NCBI GenBank assembly: GCA_020848815.1
Contig: JADLHL010000002.1
Location: forward strand, 1-36,315
Direction of reading: 5' to 3'
From: Chitinophagaceae bacterium
GTDB taxonomy: Bacteria > Bacteroidota > Bacteroidia > Chitinophagales > Chitinophagaceae
Length of the DNA stretch: 36,315 nucleotides
The notes under the pieces were generated by a model that searched no databases, was not told the origin of the DNA, and was given only the letters and a program-made list of their open reading frames with translations. The position numbers were made by a program, and so were the translations under genes. Below, piece after piece: positions 8,950 through 16,096 of this stretch. How positions within the stretch are numbered: position 1 is the first letter of the stretch; each line of letters opens with the position of its first letter.

Positions 8950-10112
8950 TATTGCTTAAGAGGCTCTTGCAGGCAATTAGCCCAAACCTGTAACATGTTT
9001 TTTTCTTCTTCAGTCCAATTCCAAACTGTTGCTGCAACGGTGCTTTGCCCGGCCAATGTTTCGTACAAAACAGCATCCTTTGCTAAAAGGTTCATGGCCT
9101 GAGATATTTCACCGGGAGCTACCTCATTTACCAGTACTGCTACTTCATGTTGCTGATTCAAATGCTCGTATTCGGGATACCGCACACAAACCTGCGGCTT
9201 ACCCGCCTGCACATAATCAAAAAAACGATTGGCTAAAGAATAGTATTGATTGAGGCCGCTATTGTTAAACAATGTAATGCCTGCAAATGCCCGTTGGGTA
9301 AGGCCTCGCAACACGGCTGGTTTCAGATGACCCGTTAAAAAGACCTTGTCTGCCACACCGTGAGCAGCAATTAAACTTTTCACTTGCTCCATGTAATTGC
9401 CATCGCCGGCAATCACCAGCGGGAGTGAGGTTTCTTTCATGGCAGCAATCAGCTCATCAAAAGCCCGGCCCTCGTTTACCGCTCCCTGGTACAAGAAAAA
9501 TCGTTCTGGCAATGAAAGTGCCGCTGGCAGAGCTTCAAAGAAAGTATTGCCGGCAGGCATCGGCATGTTTCTTACAACGGTATACTTCACCCTGTACCGC
9601 CGGCTGAACTCATCCGCTATAAACTGATTGACTGTATATCCGTACTGAAATTGGGGCACACACCAGGCTTCAATAACTTTCCAAATGGCGGCTATCCAAG
9701 GTCTTCTTTTTACTTCAGTGAGCTCGGTAAAAAGTTCGTGGGCATCGTACAAGCGGGGGAGGTGGTACTTTTTACTTACGAGCAGGCACGGTACAATGCT
9801 GTCAAGGTCAATGGCGCAAATGGCCATGTTGGCGGCTCCGGGTTGCTGGTGTGCCTGGGCTTTTGTTTGTAAAAAACGAAACAGGGCTTTGTTGTAGGCC
9901 CAGTAAAACCGCTTCCCTTTTTCGGGCGAAACATTGAGGCGTACTTGCTCAAAAGGCTGATGATCAAGGGGTAAACTGTTGGCAGTGCTGCGGCCTACCA
10001 GGGTAACCTTGTAGCCGGCCCGGGCCAGCGAACCGCAAATGCGATGCATCCGCTGATCAAAACTCAGGTCGTTGGTAACCGTGCAATAAATATGGTAATC
10101 TTGCGGCTGCAT
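8946..10112 (-). CDS. Glycosyltransferase, GT-B fold (GT4-like), first of a coupled pair
   Basis: 388 residues from ATG at 10112. The opening IYCTVTNDLSFDQRMHRICGSLARAGYKVTLVGR is the acceptor-side Rossmann pattern of GT4 enzymes. YDAHELFTE follows in the middle. The donor side has LYQGAVNEGRAFDELIAAM, VIAGDG, and NQYYSLANRFFDYVQAGKPQV, the last resembling the SLPNKLFEYMAAGKP region that binds the nucleotide sugar. Together with the overlapping downstream gene it forms a two-gene unit. No flippase, ligase or sugar-nucleotide gene is nearby, so the glycan made is unknown. It diverges from rpsO across 123 bases. Confidence 0.82.
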   Translation of the reverse strand: MQPQDYHIYCTVTNDLSFDQRMHRICGSLARAGYKVTLVGRSTANSLPLDHQPFEQVRLNVSPEKGKRFYWAYNKALFRFLQTKAQAHQQPGAANMAICAIDLDSIVPCLLVSKKYHLPRLYDAHELFTELTEVKRRPWIAAIWKVIEAWCVPQFQYGYTVNQFIADEFSRRYRVKYTVVRNMPMPAGNTFFEALPAALSLPERFFLYQGAVNEGRAFDELIAAMKETSLPLVIAGDGNYMEQVKSLIAAHGVADKVFLTGHLKPAVLRGLTQRAFAGITLFNNSGLNQYYSLANRFFDYVQAGKPQVCVRYPEYEHLNQQHEVAVLVNEVAPGEISQAMNLLAKDAVLYETLAGQSTVAATVWNWTEEEKNMLQVWANCLQEPLKQY

Positions 10113-10176
10113 GTGCTAATTGGGGGCGCAATCTAAAATCCTTTCGATAATATTTCCCTGATATCTTTTTTTGCCC

Positions 10177-10184
10177 TACTTTTG
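10177..10184 (+). promoter_or_regulatory. -7 promoter element of rpsO
   Basis: TACTTTTG matches TAnnTTTG exactly and is followed by the common GCCGCCC start-site context. The rpsO start codon is 51 bases downstream. A clear -33 TTTG is not visible. Confidence 0.55.
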
Positions 10185-10235
10185 CCGCCCATAAAATTGG
10201 ATGATTTAATCGGATAACAAAAAACGCATAATCGG

Positions 10236-10508
10236 ATGCCTTATTTAACTGTAGAAAAGAAAGCCAAGATTTTCGAAACTTATGGTGGCAGCGCTAAAAA
10301 CACTGGTTCTATCGAAGGCCAGATCGCTTTGTTGACAGAGCGTATTTCTGCTTTGTCTGCTCACCTGCAGCAAAACAAAAAAGATTTCAGCACTCACCGT
10401 GGTCTCATGAAGATGGTTGGTCAGCGTAAGCGCCTGCTTACCTACCTCAGCAAGCACAACTTGCAGGGATACCGCCAATTGATTGAAAAACTGGGTCTCA
10501 GAAAGTAA
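10236..10508 (+). CDS. rpsO: 30S ribosomal protein S15
   Basis: 90 residues, one more than the E. coli protein. S15 binds the three-way junction of helices 20-22 in 16S rRNA early in small-subunit assembly. The family pattern is complete: [14 protein letters not shown] (residues ~24-37), [29 protein letters not shown] and a short basic tail. It has its own promoter and terminator. As in many bacteria, pnp lies directly downstream, but the terminator between them suggests mostly separate transcription here. Confidence 0.97.
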   Translation: MPYLTVEKKAKIFETYGGSAKNTGSIEGQIALLTERISALSAHLQQNKKDFSTHRGLMKMVGQRKRLLTYLSKHNLQGYRQLIEKLGLRK

Positions 10509-10532
10509 TCATGCGGTTGCATTAACGATATA

Positions 10533-10561
10533 AACCCCAATTAGCCTGGCTGATTGGGGTT
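10533..10561 (+). terminator. rpsO terminator
   Basis: AACCCCAAT pairs perfectly with ATTGGGGTT, and inner AGC/GCT pairs extend the stem. It begins 24 bases after the rpsO stop codon and is followed by the T-rich CTCATATTTCTTT. Confidence 0.75.
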
Positions 10562-10681
10562 CTCATATTTCTTTACAACCTCATTACCGCTTTTTTACCC
10601 GTCGCGTCGTGCCCCATTGTGGCAGGGCGTTTTGTTGCATCATACCGAATCTAAAATCAAGGTTTTCGCAAATTCTTATTT

Positions 10682-12835
10682 ATGTTGACACAACCACATT
10701 CCGTTGTGATAGACATGGGCCCCAACAGTAAGCCCATTACTATCAGCACAGGCCGGCTTGCCCGCCAGGCCGATGGCGCTGCCCTGGTGCAGTGCGGCAA
10801 TTGCTACCTGCTGGCCACCGTTTGCGCCAGCAAAGAACCCCGCCCCGGGCAGTCTTTCTTCCCATTGACTGTAGACTATCAGGAGAAATTCGCTTCTGCC
10901 GGTCGTATCCCCGGTTCATTTTTTAAGCGTGAAGGCAAGCTGAGCGACTACGAAGTACTCATCAGCCGTTTGATAGACCGTGCCCTGCGTCCGCTTTTCC
11001 CCGAAGATTACTTCTGCGACGTTCAGGTGCTGGTTACCCTTTTGTCTAGCGACCCCGAAGTAATGCCCGATGCCCTGGCTTGCCTGGCTGCATCTGCTGC
11101 TTTGGCCGTAAGTGATGTGCCTGTTCAGGAAGTAATTTCTGAGGTACGTATTGGCCGTCAGAATGGCGAATACCTGATTAACCCCACCCGTACCCAGTTG
11201 CAGTCATGCGATATGGACTTCATCATTGCGGCTACTGCCAAAAACATGATGATGGTGGAAGGTGAAGCCAAAGAGTGCCAGGAAGAAGATTTGGTAAAAG
11301 CGTTGGAACTGGCTCACGAAGCTATCCGCAAGCAAATTGCTGCTCAGGAAGACCTGCGTACGCATGTTGGTGTAACCGGCAAACGGGAGTATACCAAGCC
11401 TTACCGCAACGAAGAGCTCGAAAACAAGATTGCTGAACTTGGCCGTGCCAAAATGTATGAGATTGCCAAAAGCGCCTCTGCCAAGCACGAACGGAGTGAT
11501 GCTTTCAGCAAACTGTTTGACGAAGTAAAAGAAGCTCTCGGCGAATTGCCCGAAGAAGACAAACTACTCGTTGGTCATTACCTCGGCGAATTGCAGTATT
11601 ACGTAGTTCGTGACATGATGCTGGATGACCGCATACGTCTTGATGGCCGTGACCTCACTACCGTTCGTCCGCTGGATATGATGGTAGATGTACTGCCTTC
11701 TCCACATGGTTGCGCCCTGTTTACCCGTGGCGAAACTCAATCGTTGACTACCGTTACACTCGGTACGCCAAACGATGAGCTGTTGATTGAAACAGCTGCT
11801 ACCAGCGACTACGTAAAATTCATTTTGCACTATAACTTCCCGCCATTTAGCACCGGCGAAACCAAGCCGATGCGTGGTCCTGGCCGTCGTGAAGTAGGCC
11901 ATGGCAACCTGGCTATGCGCAGCCTGAAGCAAATCATGCCCGGCAACGAATATCCTTACACCGTTCGTGTGGTGAGTGATATTCTTGAATCGAATGGTTC
12001 GAGCTCAATGGCTACCGTTTGTGCCGGTTCATTGGCACTGATGGATGCTGGTGTACCTTTTGCCAAGCACGTAAGTGGTGTGGCTATGGGTCTCATTACC
12101 CGGAAAGATGGTAAGTACGCCATCCTCACAGATATCCTTGGCGACGAAGATCATCTGGGTGACATGGACTTTAAAGTAACCGGTACCCGTGATGGTATTT
12201 GTGGTGTGCAGATGGACATCAAAATTGATGGCCTGAGCATGGATGTAATGCGTGAAGCACTGGCACAAGCCCGTGACGGCCGTATGCACATTCTGGATGC
12301 TATGTACGCTGCCATTCCTGCTGCCCGTGAAGAGGTGAAACCACACTCTCCACGCATGGTGAAGATGTTCATCGAGAAAGAATTCATTGGTGCGGTGATT
12401 GGACCACAGGGTAAAGTAGTACAGGAAATTCAGAAAGAAACCGGTACCACTATCACCATCGAAGAGAAGAATAACATGGGTGAGGTAAGCATCTTTGGTA
12501 CCAACAAAGAAGGTGTTGACCGTGCTGATCGTTGGGTGAAGGGTATTGTGGCCGTACCAACTGTAGGCGACGTATACGAGGCAACCGTAAAGAGCATCAT
12601 GCCTTACGGTGCATTCGTAGAGTTCCTGCCTGGTAAGCAAGGTTTGCTGCACATCAGCGAAGTAAGCTGGAAGCGCCTTGAAACACTCGAAGGCATCCTC
12701 CGCGAAGGAGATATGGTGAAGGTAAAACTCACCGGTACCGATCCAAAAACAGGTAAGTTTAAGCTGAGCCGCAAGGTGATGCTGCCCAAGCCTGAAGGTC
12801 AAAACCGTCCGGAGCAAAGCCCCGACCAAGAGTAA
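10682..12835 (+). CDS. pnp: Polyribonucleotide nucleotidyltransferase (PNPase)
   Basis: 717 residues, the usual size. PNPase degrades RNA 3' to 5' by phosphorolysis and works as a trimer in the cytoplasm. Two RNase PH-like domains are present: the first around FPLTVDYQEKFASAGRIPGSFFKREG, the second with FTRGETQSLTTVTLGT, then PMRGPGRREVGHGNLA and SDILESNGSSSMA. A KH domain (GAVIGPQGKVVQEIQ) and an S1 domain (GAFVEFLPGKQGLLHISEVSW) follow. A 120-base leader precedes the ATG, with only weak potential stems near 10611-10628. PNPase often represses its own mRNA through the leader; I see no clear structure proving that here. Confidence 0.97.
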   Translation: MLTQPHSVVIDMGPNSKPITISTGRLARQADGAALVQCGNCYLLATVCASKEPRPGQSFFPLTVDYQEKFASAGRIPGSFFKREGKLSDYEVLISRLIDRALRPLFPEDYFCDVQVLVTLLSSDPEVMPDALACLAASAALAVSDVPVQEVISEVRIGRQNGEYLINPTRTQLQSCDMDFIIAATAKNMMMVEGEAKECQEEDLVKALELAHEAIRKQIAAQEDLRTHVGVTGKREYTKPYRNEELENKIAELGRAKMYEIAKSASAKHERSDAFSKLFDEVKEALGELPEEDKLLVGHYLGELQYYVVRDMMLDDRIRLDGRDLTTVRPLDMMVDVLPSPHGCALFTRGETQSLTTVTLGTPNDELLIETAATSDYVKFILHYNFPPFSTGETKPMRGPGRREVGHGNLAMRSLKQIMPGNEYPYTVRVVSDILESNGSSSMATVCAGSLALMDAGVPFAKHVSGVAMGLITRKDGKYAILTDILGDEDHLGDMDFKVTGTRDGICGVQMDIKIDGLSMDVMREALAQARDGRMHILDAMYAAIPAAREEVKPHSPRMVKMFIEKEFIGAVIGPQGKVVQEIQKETGTTITIEEKNNMGEVSIFGTNKEGVDRADRWVKGIVAVPTVGDVYEATVKSIMPYGAFVEFLPGKQGLLHISEVSWKRLETLEGILREGDMVKVKLTGTDPKTGKFKLSRKVMLPKPEGQNRPEQSPDQE

Positions 12836-12852
12836 TAGAATTATTTTACTAT

Positions 12853-12895
12853 AGGCTGTTTCCAAAGTTGGCAACCCCAACAATGGGAGCAGCCT
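12853..12895 (+). terminator. pnp terminator, ending 14 bases before prmA
   Basis: An 11-bp outer stem (AGGCTGTTTCC with GGGAGCAGCCT, two G-T pairs) is capped by an inner GTTGG/CCAAC stem. It is followed by TTTTGCTTT. It starts 17 bases after the pnp stop and ends 14 bases before the prmA ATG at 12910. Confidence 0.75.
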
Positions 12896-12909
12896 TTTGC
12901 TTTACTACC

Positions 12910-13746
12910 ATGCAAGAACCACTCATTTACCTGCAATATCAGGTTCAGATTGAACCCGGTACCGATGCCGCCGATGTATTGATAGCTGAACTCTCGTTGC
13001 TGGGCATAGAAGGATTTGAAGAAGGAGCAGACCAGTTGACTGCTTCTGGCAAAAAAGAGGAAATCGATGCTGCAGCAGTCGAGTACCTGTTAAAAAATCA
13101 GGGATTAACATTTACTGTGGCAGAAGTGGCCCAGCAAAACTGGAATGCGCTGTGGGAGTCATCGTTCGAGCCGGTGTTGATTGAAGATTTTGCAGCCGTC
13201 CGTGCTGCTTTTCATGCGCCTGTAACCACAGTAAAGCATGAGCTCATCATTACCCCGAAAATGAGTTTTGGCACCGGCCACCATGCCACCACCTGGTTAA
13301 TGGTTAAGGAAATGTCGACGCTGGATTTTTCGGGCAAATCTGTTTTTGACTTTGGTACTGGCACCGGTGTATTGGCCATTTTGGCTGCAAAGCTGGGCGC
13401 CACACATGTTTTTGCTATCGATAACGATAGCTGGAGCATCGACAATGCCATTGAGAATGTTTCGGTTAATAAGGTGTTGGGCATAGAGCTTCAATTAGCC
13501 GATCAAATTCCTGCGGGTACAACTTATCCTGTTCTACTGGCCAACATCAACAAGCATGTGATTATGGCGCATTTGGCAGCTATGAAAGCCATCACAGAGA
13601 AGGGCGGCACCTGGTTGCTCAGCGGATTGCTTACAACAGATGAAGCCGATGTAAGAACCGCAGTAGAGGCCATGGGCCTGCAATGGCAGCATACTTTACA
13701 TAAGGATGGTTGGATTTCGATGCGCTTTACTGACATAGGTGTTTGA
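12910..13746 (+). CDS. prmA: Ribosomal protein L11 methyltransferase
   Basis: 278 residues from ATG at 12910. An earlier in-frame TTG (12868) falls inside the pnp terminator and adds no conserved residues, so the ATG is preferred. PrmA transfers methyl groups from S-adenosylmethionine to lysines and the N-terminus of L11. The N-terminal substrate domain (to about residue 90) has EGFEEG. The methyltransferase core has PKMSFGTGHHATTWLM, the SAM motif VFDFGTGTGVLAILAAKLGA, the acidic ribose-binding VFAIDND, and VLLANINKHV in place of the usual ANIL motif. It is slightly shorter than the E. coli enzyme, as is common in Bacteroidota. Confidence 0.92.
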   Translation: MQEPLIYLQYQVQIEPGTDAADVLIAELSLLGIEGFEEGADQLTASGKKEEIDAAAVEYLLKNQGLTFTVAEVAQQNWNALWESSFEPVLIEDFAAVRAAFHAPVTTVKHELIITPKMSFGTGHHATTWLMVKEMSTLDFSGKSVFDFGTGTGVLAILAAKLGATHVFAIDNDSWSIDNAIENVSVNKVLGIELQLADQIPAGTTYPVLLANINKHVIMAHLAAMKAITEKGGTWLLSGLLTTDEADVRTAVEAMGLQWQHTLHKDGWISMRFTDIGV

Positions 13747-13782
13747 TTGTTAATCTTGAATTCCCTATTTTAGCCATAGTGT

Positions 13783-13790
13783 TAGCTTTG
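13783..13790 (+). promoter_or_regulatory. -7 promoter element before plsY
   Basis: TAGCTTTG fits TAnnTTTG. TTG at 13756-13758 is 24 bases upstream, a little wide for a -33 partner. The plsY ATG lies 71 bases beyond it. Confidence 0.4.
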
Positions 13791-13861
13791 ACTTTTCTGT
13801 AAAAAGAAACCACACCGCCACACCCGGGAGCGTATTATAAAACAGAAAGCAGTTAGTTAGA

Positions 13862-14515
13862 ATGCAGGAATTTTTGTTGATTGTGGTAGCCTACATGATA
13901 GGCTCCATCCCTACAGCCGTTTGGGTAAGTAAATTTTTCTTCGGCATTGATATTCGTGATTATGGTAGCGGCAACGCCGGAGCTACCAATACATTCCGTG
14001 TGCTGGGTACATCCTGGGGCTCGTTTGTAATGGTGGTTGATATTCTCAAAGGTGTGCTGGCATCATTCCTTTACTTATTACTTCCTTATTACCTTACCAA
14101 CCAGCTCGACCGTACCAATTTCATGATTGGCCTTGGTTTGGCAGCTGTACTCGGTCATATTTTTCCTATTTGGGCTGGCTTCAAAGGCGGCAAAGGCGTG
14201 GCTACGGTATTCGGTATGGTCATTGCCATTCAACCGTTGGTTGCCATTGCAGTGGTACTTGTGTTTTTATTAGTATTGTACCTCACCCGTTTTGTATCGC
14301 TGAGTTCTATTTTGGCAAGTCTGGCATTGCCGGTGCTTATCCTCGTAGTGTTCAACGAGCCAGAGTTACTGTACCGCATTTTTGCTATTGCCGTGGCTTT
14401 GCTGGTGATTGTAACTCACCAAAAAAACATTGGTCGTTTGCTCAATGGCAATGAAAGTAAAGCCCGCATTTTTACCTATCGCGACAGACGAAAAAGCCGC
14501 AGAGAAGAAGCATAA
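13862..14515 (+). CDS. plsY: Acyl-phosphate:glycerol-3-phosphate acyltransferase
   Basis: 217 residues. PlsY is an inner-membrane enzyme that makes lysophosphatidic acid from acyl-phosphate and glycerol-3-phosphate, the first step of phospholipid synthesis. It shows about five membrane helices and the three cytoplasmic signature loops: GSGNAGATNTFRVLG (residues ~38-52), GFKGGKGVATVFG (phosphate and substrate binding) and NIGRLLNGNE near the C-terminus. Its basic tail (RDRRKSRREE) fits a cytoplasmic end. No plsX is nearby. No convincing terminator follows. Confidence 0.95.
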   Translation: MQEFLLIVVAYMIGSIPTAVWVSKFFFGIDIRDYGSGNAGATNTFRVLGTSWGSFVMVVDILKGVLASFLYLLLPYYLTNQLDRTNFMIGLGLAAVLGHIFPIWAGFKGGKGVATVFGMVIAIQPLVAIAVVLVFLLVLYLTRFVSLSSILASLALPVLILVVFNEPELLYRIFAIAVALLVIVTHQKNIGRLLNGNESKARIFTYRDRRKSRREEA

Positions 14516-14610
14516 GAAAATCTTTATCAAATAAGTTTCTGCATTCGCCGAATTAGTAATTCAGCAACAATTTCAGGCACGAATTTTCGACCTGAATTAA
14601 AAACTACCAC

Positions 14611-15420
14611 ATGAAACAAATATGGATGCCCTTAATTGGAGGGTTGATTTTGGTATATGCATGTACCACAAATAAAGTGACTGGTAAAAAACAATTGAAC
14701 ATCATTTCTTCGGAGCAAATGATGTCTCTGTCAGACACACAATACAAAGAGGTACTTTCTAAAAGCAAGGTGCTCACTACAACCGCAGACGCCAGAAAAG
14801 TAACAGAGATTGGTAAACGTATTGCTGCAGCCGTAACTCAATACTACAATGCAAAAGGGATGCAGGCAGAAATGGCTACCTACAAATGGGAGTACAATTT
14901 GATAGACAGTAAAGAAGTAAATGCCTGGTGTATGCCGGGTGGAAAAATTGCTGTTTACACCGGCCTGCTGCCCGTAACCAAAAACGATGAGGCATTGGCA
15001 GTGGTAATGGGCCACGAGGTAGCACATGCGTTGGCAGAGCATGGAAAGCAGCGTATTCATCAGCAATTGGGTACTGAGCTGGTTTCTCTGGGATTGCAGG
15101 GGATGATGGCCGGTAAGCCTCAGCAAACACAGGCTGCGTTTATGACGGCTTTTGGTGCTGCTTCTACGCTGGGTATAATTTTGCCTTTCAGCCGCAAGCA
15201 AGAGCTTGAGGCCGACAAGCTAGGGCTGCAGTTTGCAGCTATGGCCGGTTACAATCCTGAGGAAGCTATACCACTCTGGCAGCGGATGGGTGCTTTGAGT
15301 GCGGGCAACAAACCTCCGGAGTTTGCCAGTACTCACCCTGCAGAAGAAACGAGAATAGCAGCATTGCAAAAGCAAATGCCCGAAGCTAAAAAGCTGTACG
15401 AGCAAGCTAAACGGAAGTAA
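14611..15420 (+). CDS. M48 family zinc metalloprotease, putative lipoprotein
   Basis: 269 residues. The zinc site is MGHEVAHALAEH (HExxH), with the third ligand expected in ELEADKLG about 65 residues later. The N-terminus MKQIWMPLIGGLILVYAC reads as a lipoprotein signal with Cys at residue 18; the Tyr at -2 is unusual for a lipobox. The domain order matches the periplasmic M48 peptidases (LoiP/YcaL type) that degrade damaged or misassembled envelope proteins. FASTHPAEETRIAAL near the end is also typical of this group. It is 95 bases after plsY, with a palindrome (GAATTA-G-TAATTC, 14550-14562) in the gap. Confidence 0.88.
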   Translation: MKQIWMPLIGGLILVYACTTNKVTGKKQLNIISSEQMMSLSDTQYKEVLSKSKVLTTTADARKVTEIGKRIAAAVTQYYNAKGMQAEMATYKWEYNLIDSKEVNAWCMPGGKIAVYTGLLPVTKNDEALAVVMGHEVAHALAEHGKQRIHQQLGTELVSLGLQGMMAGKPQQTQAAFMTAFGAASTLGIILPFSRKQELEADKLGLQFAAMAGYNPEEAIPLWQRMGALSAGNKPPEFASTHPAEETRIAALQKQMPEAKKLYEQAKRK

Positions 15421-15515
15421 GCTGTTTTTATACAAGTACCCGGAATTTTGGCCGGATAATACGTATTCTTTCGAAATTATGTAGCAAGCTTAGGCTAAGT
15501 ATTAGATATTTTTTT

Positions 15516-15523
15516 TACCTTTG
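15516..15523 (+). promoter_or_regulatory. -7 promoter element of the DUF3052-like gene
   Basis: TACCTTTG matches TAnnTTTG and is followed by CACCCTC. It lies 50 bases before the ATG at 15574, so this gene is likely transcribed by itself up to the terminator at 16042-16079. Confidence 0.55.
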
Positions 15524-15573
15524 CACCCTCGGTACTTTAACCTTTATTCTTTATCAAACAGTTTTGAAGAGAC

Positions 15574-16017
15574 ATGTCGCAGCCAAGCATTGTAGAGAAA
15601 CTTCGTTTGACAGATGAGAAAAACCTGCTAATTCAGGGACTTCCTTCCTCTATTGAAAAGCAATTTGCCAAGCTTTCATTTGCCAAAAATGTAACCCCAT
15701 TGTTGAAGTCAAGAAAGATTGACTGGGCACTGGTATTTGCAGTAAATGAAAACCAACTGAGGAACATTCTGAAAGACGTGATGCCTGCCTTAAGAGAAGG
15801 AGGCAAACTGTGGGTAGCCTATCCCAAAACCACTTCTAAAATTGTGAGTGACCTCAACAGAGAAGGGGCCTGGGGATGCCTTACCTGCACCGGATACGAA
15901 GGGGTAGAAGAAGTGGCCCTCGACCATGTGTGGAGTGCTATCTGGTGGAAATGTGGCGGTTTAGATGAAAGCGAAATGGCTGAAATGGAAGCTGCCGCTG
16001 CCGAAGCAAAAGGATAG
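15574..16017 (+). CDS. Small cytoplasmic protein, DUF3052-like
   Basis: 147 residues with no signal peptide or membrane helix. The C-terminal half reads LREGGKLWVAYPKTTSK, then GVEEVALDHVWSAIWWK, which resembles the DUF3052 pattern (LWVAYPK, then VAiDxxWSAlrf) as I remember it. The fold of that family is thought to be small and alpha/beta; no function is established that I know of. The Ala/Glu-rich tail (EMEAAAAEAKG) is probably disordered. It has its own promoter and a strong terminator. The family assignment is moderate, since it rests on two motifs. Confidence 0.65.
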   Translation: MSQPSIVEKLRLTDEKNLLIQGLPSSIEKQFAKLSFAKNVTPLLKSRKIDWALVFAVNENQLRNILKDVMPALREGGKLWVAYPKTTSKIVSDLNREGAWGCLTCTGYEGVEEVALDHVWSAIWWKCGGLDESEMAEMEAAAAEAKG

Positions 16018-16041
16018 TTTCTTTTACAGACAAACCACATA

Positions 16042-16079
16042 AACAAAATGGCGACTGCATTTGCAGTCGCCATTTTGTT
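16042..16079. terminator. Strong bidirectional terminator
   Basis: A perfect 18-bp inverted repeat (AACAAAATGGCGACTGCA and its complement) is separated by two bases, so the hairpin has a tight 4-base loop. It serves the convergent genes ending at 16017 (plus) and 16097 (minus), with A/T ends giving U-runs both ways. Confidence 0.85.
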
Positions 16080-16096
16080 GTAAGCAATTTTGCAAA

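Noticed and set aside
12029..12883. 284-codon open frame opposite pnp
   Set aside because: Same kind of shadow: high His/Thr/Phe content, no recognisable domain, covered fully by conserved pnp codons and its terminator.
12868..12909. N-terminal extension of prmA from a TTG
   Set aside because: This segment forms part of the pnp terminator stem and encodes no conserved residues.
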